From Gracilaria gracilis (Eukaryota; Rhodophyta; Florideophyceae; Gracilariales; Gracilariaceae), in the NCBI GenBank assembly GCA_030374805.1, contig JARGSG010000007.1:1-64000 (forward strand): a stretch of DNA of 64,000 nt, in the 5' to 3' direction. Positions within the stretch are counted from its first letter, which is position 1, and every line of letters starts with the position of its first letter. The notes under the pieces are model-generated. The model was given only the letters and a program-made list of their open reading frames with translations, was not told where the DNA came from and made no database searches. Of this stretch, positions 53,716 to 62,624 are shown one piece after another. A program made the translations under genes and the position numbers.

Positions 53716-54204
53716 ATGGAATCGGACGACGACGATGCGCCCGGCGGTGCACTCTAGATGTTGTCGCCGCTCGCCACAAGACGTGTTCACCGCTCGACGT
53801 AATCGCAAGTCCCCCGTGAAACTCACACCTCCACTCGACGTGTGGTAGAAATATCGCACCGTTTTAGTACTTTTCGGAATCACTGTCCGAAAATTGGCAC
53901 CGAAACTTCCCTTCCTGTACGAAACCCCACTGCCAAAAACTGTTACACTTTCACATGATATCACATGTACTCCGTATCTTCTATTCTATGTACTTGAACG
54001 TCAACCCACTCCCCCGAATCCTATCCCGATTTTGTTGACGTCACTGGATGATAAAAGTGACGACACCCACTCACTTGGGAGAGTTCTCGTCCTCCACTGT
54101 GGAACACGAGAGTTAGAGAGAAAGCGTAATAAAATGTACACAATTCGATTTTACACATACTACGGTACACTTTTCGGTTCTATAAGTCATAAATCAATTG
54201 AGCT

Positions 54205-54918
54205 CTAGTCGACTACTATAGGATTCGAAGACGTACCCCATGTGTACTCCATTCCATAATCTGCAAACAACTCTTCTCCCACTTCTACAACCCGAAGTGT
54301 CCGGACGGTAAGCATTCGGTATTCTCTTAATTGAAGTGGAGTTCGCCCAGTTCCTGGGGTTCGAATCAACGCCACTTTGGCAGTCCTTCGCTGCTTGAAG
54401 CCATCCTCCACTGCATCCCTATCTTTATCTCCTTCCATATATTTTGGGATGTTAATGGTTCCACCCAACGAAAACGGAGCGGGGACCACCCATACAGGGA
54501 TTGTAGGTACTTCTCGTCTCCTTTCCGGTAGTTTTCGGAATACCTCGCCTCGCAGGCTAACCTCCATCGCATAAGTTCGAAAACGTGGGGCGGTGGCTCC
54601 CAACAACCCTTCCCCATACTTCTTGTGTACCTACTTCCTCTTCGTTAAGTCATGGTACACTAGAGTTCCGTAAAAGAAACATATCTCTTCGTTCTTCATG
54701 AAACGGCGCGTGGTAAGCGCTCCCACTCTTGCGTCATGGTGACGAATCGACGACTTCCCGATGCGACAACCACACCTATTGGCCTCCAGTTCCAACATCG
54801 CGTTCCAATATAGGAGACCCATCTTCCCTTGCAACGTTTTCGGCCACTCATGCAGCGCTTTGCGCCTGCTGATCATAGCCATGCCCTCCTCTCGCCACAT
54901 CGATGCCAGGAAGCCCAC
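54205..54918 (-). pseudogene. SET-like lysine methyltransferase domain, one in-frame TAG
   Basis: In one frame: RVGALTTRRFMKNEEICFFY then GTLVYHDLTKRK, a TAG (54631-54633), then VHKKYGEGLLGATAPRFRTY and, at the end, MLTVRTLRVVEVGEELFADY followed by GMEYTWG. The first block resembles the SET N-terminal flank, the last the A-x-x-x-I-x-x-GEEL-x-x-DYG signature. The central NH-type knot (RFxNHSCxPN in canonical SET) is not obvious, so activity is doubtful. The frame continues upstream through TAG 54991 into the methyltransferase without a shift, so it could be the C-terminal part of the same polypeptide. SET enzymes methylate lysines, mostly in histones. Confidence 0.5.
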
Positions 54919-54990
54919 AATATACGTTGGGAACTTATGATACTGTGGGAAGCCGGATGGAGCCTTCCATGGTCGTGAAGGACGAGCGTT

Positions 54991-55899
54991 CTACTTTGGA
55001 AATAAGTGCATCACGCGATTCACAGAGTTTTTGACCTCCTGCGTAGTTTGAATGTCCGTCTCAATATCGCGCATGCACATCTCAAACTGAACAATGGCCG
55101 CGTGCCTAGCATGAGCAAAACAGTCAGGGTCCGGCTCACAACCAATAAACTTCCGATGACGTTGTAACTTCATGCATGCCATGACAGTCGAGAAAGTTCC
55201 CGCGAACAAGTCCACCACTGTATCACCGGGCTGCGAAAACCTGCTGATCAGCTCCTTCAACAACGTGCGAGGTTTTTGTTCCGACCTCACCTTTTGCAAC
55301 ATGTAGCCCCCACCCTTCTTCTTTCTTTTCCATTGAAGAGTCTCCTCATTGGACATGGGTGATACCTGGTCAATAACACTGTGGTACCCTGGATACCTCG
55401 ACTGCACGTAGTTGAAGTTCTCATAGTTTACCATCGCATGCTGCTGTGCATAAGCGAGGCCACTTCGAACACCATGTATCGCATACTCCATGGCAGGGAA
55501 CAAGGAGCAGGACCTGCGTCCCGGGTTTCGCATGGGGTTGCCTTGCTACCGTATAAAATGAATTGGGACCTGGTCCACACCAAACGATCGCCTCGGAACC
55601 CCTTGCTCGTCCTTTGCTCCAATAAGAGAAAGCACCCTCGTCCACTGGTTCATCTGTTCCAATGCACAGAAGATAAAGAAATGACCCCCCAGACGTAGCA
55701 GCCTTGATATAAGCTTTGCCGCCTTCTTCGTATGCTCAGCGCTCAGCCTATCGCACCAACTGTTCTCCCGGTTCTTATCGGCTCTTATGTTGTATGGTGG
55801 GTCCATAAGAACCAGTTGCACTTTCCTCAATGGAGAGAATACGTTGTTTCGCAGAGTCTCGTCCATTTCCACCATATCCTCGAACCCGCAATTATACAT
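54991..55899 (-). pseudogene. DPPY-type N6-adenine/N4-cytosine DNA methyltransferase, one in-frame TAG
   Basis: The minus strand reads MYNCGFEDMVEMDET, then LVLMDPPYNIRADKNRENSW with the catalytic DPPY, KLISRLLRLGGHFFIFCALE and VPRRSFGVDQVPIHFIR, then a TAG (55546-55548). Without a frame change there follow QGNPMRNPGRRSC, EQKPRTLLKELISRFSQ and GDTVVDLFAGTFSTVMACMK then FIGCEPD. The last part is the SAM-binding motif (FxGxG-like, here FAGTF). DPPY before the SAM motif is the beta-class order of bacterial and phage amino-methyltransferases, so both halves belong to one enzyme. The TAG sits in the linker, where a Gln would fit. Such enzymes methylate exocyclic amino groups in DNA. The frame continues upstream into an acidic segment and downstream into the SET-like part. 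Confidence 0.7.
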
Positions 55900-55905
55900 T
55901 CGAAA

Positions 55906-56232
55906 TTATTTCTCCATCTCCACTTCACAACGTTGAAATGCCATTTTATCGTCCAACGAGAAAATGGCAGGAGGAGGCTGTATGTCAGCGTCGGACGACT
56001 GTTCACCAACATCTTCATTCCCACTCTCACCCACTACATCCATTCCATTTCCGGCATCTCCATCCCCTCCTTGTTTCCCCTCCGAAGAATTCCCTCTTTC
56101 CAACTGCTCATCGTCATCCTCATGAATTTTGATGGCAGGCTCCGGTTTTGATATCGGAGTGAGAGGTATATCAGGGACCCTGAGTGTTTCTTTGATTTTC
56201 AAAGGGCTTATTGTCTCCAAGATGGAGGACAA
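55906..56232 (-). pseudogene. acidic linker segment upstream of the methyltransferase, same frame
   Basis: Read in the same frame as the methyltransferase: SPLKIKETLRVPDIPLTPIS, then an acidic, Gly-rich stretch (IHEDDDEQLERGNSSEGKQG) and MAFQRCEVEMEK, ended by TAA 55906-55908. The next codons are TTT CGA ATG of the methyltransferase. It looks like a disordered linker rather than a separate gene. Confidence 0.4.
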
Positions 56233-56259
56233 AAGCGAGTTAGAAAAACAATCAAATCT

Positions 56260-57326
56260 CTAAGCAAACGCTCTTGACGGGTCCCTGTGAAACGTCTTTA
56301 GAACGGCCCATCGTCCAGGTTCTGATATTGTGTACAACTTCTCGTTCACAACAACCTTGTTCAGGTCAGAAATGAACTTCTTTGCAAGCGTTCTGAGGGC
56401 CACATCAATGTCCTCCGGAAGATTCCATGCCCACGGTTGGACCTCGTCTTCCCGAAGAGTTTGCGTGTTGCTCGGTAGCAAACGATGGTCGTTGTCCTTG
56501 TGCAGGAACCCCTCGGAACGCGTTTCAATGGGTTGAAACTGCATGTCGTCGTACACGAACAGTATAAAAGGGAGAACCATGACCTCTGCGCTAGGGAATC
56601 CCAGATATTGGGAAAACAATCCCAGGCCTTTGTTACCAGCTGCACACCAAAACCCGAACGCTGAGCTTGGAGATTCTGCAATATTTGCACATTTCCAAAA
56701 GGGGTGGAATATACCTTCTCCCCCTTACGCCTCTTTTGGCCCCAAAGGCGCTTTTCCACAGATACTTTTTGAATAAGGGAAAGAAAGAGAACTCTCTGGA
56801 AATGTGTAGCGATGCTCGTACGGAAAAAGGGAACTATCCGGCCCACACACCTGGGAGCTATACTCATGAACTTGAAGAGTTCGGTTAACGTCACATTCAT
56901 CGGTATTCCTTGAAAGTCCACTGTGGTGTAAGCATTCCAAAAATCCCTCACACGCCTGTCTCGGTCTCCGTCCATGATGTCAAGCAACTTCGTCAACAGA
57001 TACACCTAACGGTACGAACCCTTCCCCCACACAGCCTTGAGCTCGTCGTCGCTGTTTGACGGGTGAGTGGGTCCGAGAAGGATAGAGGAGTACTTCCTGG
57101 CAACGTCTAGAACAGTGCGATTCTTGATGATATATTGAACGAATTCGCTGTGTCCCATTTTCCTAGGTTCGTCTTCCTCTCCCATCGTCGACGCATAGTG
57201 ATCACGGATGGCGAGACACGCGGTGAAAAGGTCATCCCCGGAACCGAACATTTTTCCAACCTTCATGTCGGATGTCGGAGGTGCCAGTGACGGTGACTTA
57301 GACATGGTTGTGGTTGCGGCAGCCAT
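56260..57326 (-). pseudogene. N-terminal region of the methyltransferase polypeptide or separate gene, unknown function
   Basis: Starts at ATG 57326 (MAAATTTMSKSPSLAPPTSD), 25 bp below a TATA-like box. Segments are GHSEFVQYIIKNRTVLDVAR, SILLGPTHPSNSDDELKAVW, a TAG at 57006-57008, then in the same frame LLTKLLDIMDGDRDRRVRDF and WNAYTTVDFQGIPMNVTLTE. After a one-base shift near 56600 come QYLGFPSAEVMVLPFILFVY and LPEDIDVALRTLAKKFISDL, to TAG 56260-56262. From there the frame runs into the acidic linker. The sequence is globular and helical; no family recognised. Confidence 0.45.
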
Positions 57327-57350
57327 TTTAAACAATAACGGGAGGCTGTA

Positions 57351-57359
57351 TTATAAATA
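57351..57359 (-). promoter_or_regulatory. TATA-like box of the minus-strand gene group
   Basis: TATTTATAA on the minus strand, 25 bp before ATG 57326. The spacing is short for a TATA box with an untranslated leader, so transcription may start almost at the ATG. Confidence 0.4.
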
Positions 57360-58214
57360 CGGAAGGAGAACGGAGCGGTCGTGAGAAAACAGATGATTGA
57401 CGTCGGCAGCGGAAGGCGAGGGCGAACGGACGGAAGCTGACGAGAGACGGCAGCAAACGAGAGATGAGTGCGGATGGTAGACGGGAGCAGACGGCAGACG
57501 GCTGCGGAATTAGCGATGTCAAGGAGGAGTTCAGACGCCAAAACGGTACCAGAACTCGAAAGTAGAGAATTAGAACGGAATTGGGCGATGTTAGGGGGGC
57601 TTAGGCGGTGATAAACAGTTATAAGAGAAGGCAGGGATGGGAGGGGGGTGCGGTAATTCCTAGATATGAAAGTAAAGGCGAATTTATAACTTACAGCTCT
57701 CCGGACAGCGGTCCGTGGTGCAGTTGCGCTCCATCACGGCTCCGATGAAGTGCCACTAGAGTTCGGTCCGCTTTCCATGCGCCGTGGGAGAAAAAGGAAA
57801 AGAAATAATTTCCACCTGGAAAGCAACCCCCTCGCGACTGGCGCTTGTTTGTAATGTGACGCTGCGTGTACTTAAGCACCTTCGCTCTCCTGCCAACTGC
57901 CTTGGTAAGCACAACGCTCTGTACCTCCCCGTTACGGTTTCCGGGGATCTCTTCTTCTCCTCTCACAACCAAGTGATCCTCTCGGGTGTGACAGAAGAAA
58001 AAAACATCGCCGGAAACTGTATAAGGGAGGTGCTCTTTCCTTCCTTGTTCTGTGGCGCGGACGTGGTGGCACACAAGGTACCTTCGACAATCTTGTTCGT
58101 TTTCTGTGAATCGTACTAACTGGCGTACTCTTCTATTTTCCATGCTATTGCGAATTCAAGCCAGAGTCGCCGGACACAGTGTATGCCGCTTCTGCATCCT
58201 TGCTTTACTGAGAA

Positions 58215-58460
58215 CATTTGGAAGTGGTTGAGGTGGCCGTGTTGGTCGGGTACGATTATTTGAGTTGTTCAACTCATGTAATCGGCTTTGGCTCTGACAG
58301 CCAGCTCAATCACTGTCGGACTGTGGTTATTTATTAGACCGACTAGATTAGACTGTGTTCGCTCGAAATATAGGAAGTGGTTGAGCTATTGGTGATGGTG
58401 GGCTACGATTACATGAGTTTTTCAACTCATGTAATCGTGTTTAGCCATTACTGATATTTC
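58215..58460. repeat. two direct copies of a ~150-bp unit with a palindrome in each
   Basis: Shared blocks are GGAAGTGGTTGAG (58219 and 58376) and the ACTCATGTAATCG region. In the second copy CGATTACATGAGTT and AACTCATGTAATCG (58406-58437) form a perfect 14-bp stem with a four-base loop. The first copy has a mismatched version (58250-58282). Confidence 0.75.
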
Positions 58461-58924
58461 AATCACTGAAGAAGAATAGTCCCCAATATAGTCACTAGAA
58501 GAATGTCGTGGCCAGTGATGAGTTCTTCTTCTCCGACAAACACATAATGCTCGTGGTTGTCGCAAAAGGGGGTATTCATTATCGGTCACGACCTTGGGCG
58601 CTATAGGAAAATCTACATCATATAAAGTTAGAGAAGGTAGTCGGTAGAACTACCTTCTTCGATTTGATAGGATGTAAAGTTTCTGATATAGCGTATATTC
58701 TGCCAGATCGATGTGATGTATTATTTGTTTTGTTTTATACATGACCAACACGCTGCGAACTACTTCTATTCTAAACTGTTCTACGTGCTTATGAAGAGCA
58801 ATTTTTATTGCTTTCCAACAAACTCACCGAAAGACAGTCATATGATTTGACACCCTTACGTCCTCCCGTCATTATAAGAAGATGCAGGGATTTAAATATT
58901 CATAAAACAATCATAAGTGAAAAC

Positions 58925-59435
58925 CGTCGTCGACAGCGGTCCGAGGTGTCGGCCAGCTTCATCGGCCACGGCGCGTTGACAGCGGTCCGGGGTAGAGTGG
59001 CGCTTCATCACGGCACTGATGAAGCGCCACACCACCCCGGACCGCTGTCCGAAAATTTAAATTTTTTTCCCGTGGACAGCGGTCCGAGGTGTCATCCAGC
59101 TTCATCGGCCACGGCGCGTGGACAGCGGTCCGGAATGTCGTCCAGCTTCATCGGCCACGGCGCGTGGACAGCGGTCAGGGGTGGAGTGGCGCTTCACCAC
59201 GGCACTGATGAAGCGCCACACCACCCCGGACCGCTGTCCATGCGCATAAATTATAGCCGTGGACAGCCGTCGAGGGAGTCGTCCAGCTTCATCGGCTACG
59301 GCGCGTGGACAGTGGTCCGGGCGGAATTCCAGCTTCATCGGCCACGGCGCACGGACAGCGGTCCGGGGTGCTGTGGCGCTTCATCAGGGCACTGATGAAG
59401 CGCCACACCACCCCGGACCGCTGTCCATGCAGAAA
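58925..59435. repeat. three tandem units of ~188 bp, each with a ~33-bp-arm hairpin
   Basis: Hairpins lie at 58978-59050, 59167-59239 and 59354-59426, spaced 189 and 187 bp. The arms begin GACAGCGGTCC and end GGACCGCTGTC, with the inner GGCGCTTCATC / GATGAAGCGCC part and an eight-base loop. In between are one or two shorter blocks of AGCTTCATCGGCCACGGCG. Arms are nearly perfect in all copies, while the spacers differ more, suggesting selection or copying of the stems. Confidence 0.85.
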
Positions 59436-59801
59436 ACTTAACGGACGCAATTCATTTTTTCTCCTTCAAAACTGGGTGCCTTTATTCTATAGCTACACGT
59501 ACGTAGTAGTTATGGCGATCATGTAACTTTCTAAATAAAGCGATAGTTAATTTTAAAACGTGAAATACGAAACCACTTGAGTTCACACCTATATTGAGCT
59601 GGCAAATTGTTCGGTCAGGAAGTGAAGGCAACGAACGTGATTGAGAAGGTTACGTCCACTATACGTTCTTTCGAGCATTCTCGACGGTCGTAATCCGCGT
59701 TTCGAATTGTTTGAACCCTTTGTATCCAACATGGCGCTTCTGAACCATGAAAAAGGGGGGGAGAGTCAGCGCGATCGAAGAGAAACAGCGAGGGGTCAGA
59801 A

Positions 59802-62003
59802 ATGGCGCCGTTTACGCGAGGAAGAGGAAAGGCGAAGTTCTCCACGCCTCGTAGGCCGAAATCGCGTTCCGAGCGGGGCACACCGCGCGCGATGAAGAAG
59901 AAGACGAGTACTCCCGCGCCACATAAGGTAAAAGGGGGCGACTCTGTATCTTTGTTCATCAGCCTTGGAAAGGACAAGAACAGGGTTAAAGTTGGTACTG
60001 CGGAAGTATGTGGCGTGGGGCCTGCTGGTGGTACCGGGAAGGGGCTCTCCCGTTCGATGCATGGCCATCTTTTAAGCGCCACTGCCTTAGAGGGTGAGGA
60101 TTTGGTGATTATCTAGAGGACGAATATTTCAAGTCATCTAGACGCGAAGTACCATTACCGTTTCCAAGGTGCGGAGGAACCCTCGAGTAAGCTCGCCGAA
60201 TTGTTATCGGCTGGGTTGTATGCCTGGGATACGTCGATGATGGCCTCAATTGAGATTCCGCAGAGTCCTACTTGGCACCCCACTCCACACCCTGGGGCCG
60301 GGAAGTCGTCCACCTCTCAGCCTGAAAGTGAAGATGTTGAGGAGGTCAAGGAATCGGCTGAGCAGTCTTCTAAAACCGCCAAACTCCAGTCTCCACCAAC
60401 GAGAGGAGGAGGATGAAGAGGTTCTAAAGGGATGAAGAAACCAGTGGGAGCAATTGAGAGGGTAAACATCGTGTATGGCTCCGGTGACGATGTTGTGGAG
60501 GTTATTGGGACTACTAAGGCTTCCCTGGGTGGACCTGAGGGGGATTTGTTCGATGAAGGAGATAAAGTTCCGTCAGATGAGGTGGAAACCACGCTGCCGC
60601 TACCGAAGATATCCTTCGCCGACTATGTTCAGCAGCGGCTGACGACGGATATCGAGATGATTGAAATCCCGAAGAAGACGGTTCGCAGTGTGAACCTGGC
60701 GCACAAGAAGTCCATGAAGATGAATTGCCGCAACTTTGGTTGGCTTCCCTCCGCCGGTTGGATTGCCGTTACACTTGTAGGCGATTTGGATGCAAGTGAC
60801 ATCGTTGACGGGAGACTTGTGCTGCCTGTAACACTTATAGACCGATATCACCGATTTCTTGTGTTACAGGACCTGCGTGAGAAAGGAGGGAAGTGGGGGA
60901 ATATAGTGAAGTCTCTGGATGTTGTGTTATGCAGGAGGAAGGATGGTAATCCGATGGTCATGAATGAAGTGCTAAGACTGGGCAATCTCCTGAACGAGAT
61001 GAGCTCCAATGTTCTGAAGATGTCTTTCGCAGACAAACTTCACAGCACGGTGTCCTTCGTTGAAAACATCATTGACGAAGGAGGAGTGGATGTGAGGAAG
61101 GTGACGCCGAAACAGATAGCGGGCGCGTTGAAAAGAAGTGGGGTTATTGGGGACTATAGTATGCGTCACTTGAATCGCTATGTGGAACTGGCTCTGAAGT
61201 TTGTGCAAAGCGAGGGGCTCCTCCAATTCTTTGAGAAGGTGTGTGAGGAGGGGCCACCGCTGACGGTCACACATGTGCCCAGTGACCTCCTTATGGGACT
61301 CGCAGATGGGGAATTCCGTTTCGTCGTCCGTTGCTTGCAATGACATATGCGACTGAGAATGTTCTCTGCAGGGAGGACGGGCCGTTTTGAGGATATGAGG
61401 AAGCACTTCTTTCAGTGTGCAATTGGTATGTTTAAGCTTTGCGACATGACTGCCAAGAGAAAGAAGATGACAGTTGAGAAAGTGATGCAGACGGTTCTCA
61501 AGATCGGAGAAAAGGGGGTATATGTCTTGGAATATCTCGGGAAGCAAACAGCCAAAGTGGAGCTCGCGGGAGCAAAGCGTTTGTGGGACGGGATGGTGTC
61601 TAGGAGGGTGAAGACTGCAGGTAGCAAGCTGGAACAACACTTTAAAGTATCGCTGCAAAGTTCAGAGGAGGAGGAGGTTGTAGAGGAGGTTATTGAAGAG
61701 GTTGTGGAACCGAAGGGGATGGCCAGGGCTCCATCTGCTGAGGTGGAGAACGATTCCATGGTGGTGGAAAGCTCTGAACCGGAACCACCGGTGTTAAGAC
61801 GTAGCACAAGACGTAAGAAAGTTCCGGGTTGCTTGAGAGAAGAGGAGGTTGAAAGGATTGTGGGGAAAAAGAGAAAATTGAGGAAGAGAACTTCTGTGGT
61901 GCTTACTGACGACGAGGATGAAGATGATGTGCAACCTGCCGAAGCGAAGAAGGAAGGGTACGGTGAACACATTTTCTGTGGACATACCTTTGGAGGTTGT
62001 TAA
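59802..62003 (+). pseudogene. large basic/acidic protein of the element, three in-frame stops
   Basis: One frame from ATG 59802 (MAPFTRGRGKAKFSTPRRPK) to 62003, with stops only at TAG 60114, TGA 60414 and TGA 61341. The N-terminus is basic, a Ser/Glu-rich linker follows, and a globular middle (ISFADYVQQRLTTDIEMIEI, WIAVTLVGDLDASDIVDGRL, LPVTLIDRYHRFLVLQDLRE, KQIAGALKRSGVIGDYSM) leads to a helical and then acidic tail (EEEEVVEEVIEEVVEP, RRSTRRKKVPGCLREEEVER). The TGA at 61341 lies inside a possible 42-bp intron (61330-61371, GT...CTCTGCAG) that would keep the frame. No known domain recognised. The basic start and acidic, Lys/Arg-patched tail suggest a chromatin- or DNA-associated protein. Confidence 0.45.
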
Positions 62004-62601
62004 CCTGTTCAGGAAAATGACGAGGGCTGCATTGAAGAAGTTCTTTAAGGAGCAGAAAATCAATGTGATGTCGTCAAGTGAGAGCGAGGAGGAGAGTGAT
62101 AGTGGTAAGAAGGATAGTAAATTTGTTGGGGATGAACCGGGGGGGGAAGGTGAAGGAGGAATGCGGAGCTTTGCGGATAACAATCCGGGTCTTCTCCCGA
62201 AGGGGATGAAGACAGCTGGAAAGTACACTGAGGGATCGGATATGTAGTAGACGAATATGGTGAGTGCACTGCCGAGTGAGTGGCCGGGAGGGAAGAATGC
62301 TGTGAAACACCAGCACCCGTGGATGGATATGCATCACCTACGAAAGAAGCATAGGGTGGGGTGTTCAACGGTGGAGGATTTGAGGGCGGTGCATCACGCG
62401 GTGTACTGGAATGCAGCCCGGAATGTGCACAAGAAACTGGGGACTACGAAGGAACCAGTTCTTGGGGTGAAGCTCCCGTTGAAGGGAAACCCGAAAGGGG
62501 AGGAGGAGGCTCTTTGGTTGGCGGCGATGGAGAGGGATGACCTCGCGCGAGAGTATTTTGCCGCGAAGAGAATGAAGTTGATGGAAGATTCTGTGTGCTG
62601 A
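61918..62601 (+). pseudogene. continuation frame between the acidic protein and the dioxygenase
   Basis: Entered from the previous gene by a one-base shift near 61960: FSVDIPLEVVNLFRKMTRAA, SSSESEEESDSGKKDSKF, two TAG codons (62245-62250), then WPGGKNAVKHQHPWMDMHHL, YWNAARNVHKKLGTTKEPVL and MERDDLAREYFAAKRMKLME, to TGA 62601. The last part is compact, with His/Trp pairs. It then shifts by one base into the dioxygenase frame, so a single polypeptide could once have spanned 59802-63596. Confidence 0.35.
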
Positions 62602-62624
62602 AAGAATTTGGAAGTGAAGAAGGC

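Larger units (their letters stand above)
57360..59801. other. non-coding centre of the large element with hairpin repeats
   Basis: 2.4 kb between divergent gene groups. It holds a lone degenerate copy of the hairpin repeat (57708-57782), a two-copy ~150-bp repeat with palindromes (58215-58460), a small hairpin (about 58630-58655) and three tandem hairpin units (58925-59435). Frames through the repeats encode only repeated peptides and are not genes. Strand composition switches across it. It may hold promoters, an origin of replication or a recombination centre. Confidence 0.55.

Noticed and set aside
54340-54370. GGGTTCGAATC resembling a tRNA T-arm
   Set aside because: No matching acceptor, D or anticodon arms nearby; it lies in the SET-like coding frame.
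56985-57035. 45-bp intron removing TAG 57006
   Set aside because: A frame-keeping GT-AG pair exists but has no supporting splice context; sequence on both sides of the stop reads as protein.
57691-58143. 150-codon minus-strand frame
   Set aside because: Its end runs through the lone hairpin-repeat copy and the rest has no protein-like motif.
58808-59395. 195-codon frame through the hairpin repeats
   Set aside because: It encodes only repeated peptides produced by the 188-bp units; not a gene.
58925-59435. CRISPR-like array
   Set aside because: Units are 188 bp with long internal hairpins, only three copies, in a eukaryotic genome; no short repeat-spacer pattern and no cas genes.
60066-60120. 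48-bp GT-AG intron removing TAG 60114
   Set aside because: GT and AG can be paired so as to keep frame, but there is no pyrimidine tract and such pairs arise easily by chance; a point change is as likely.
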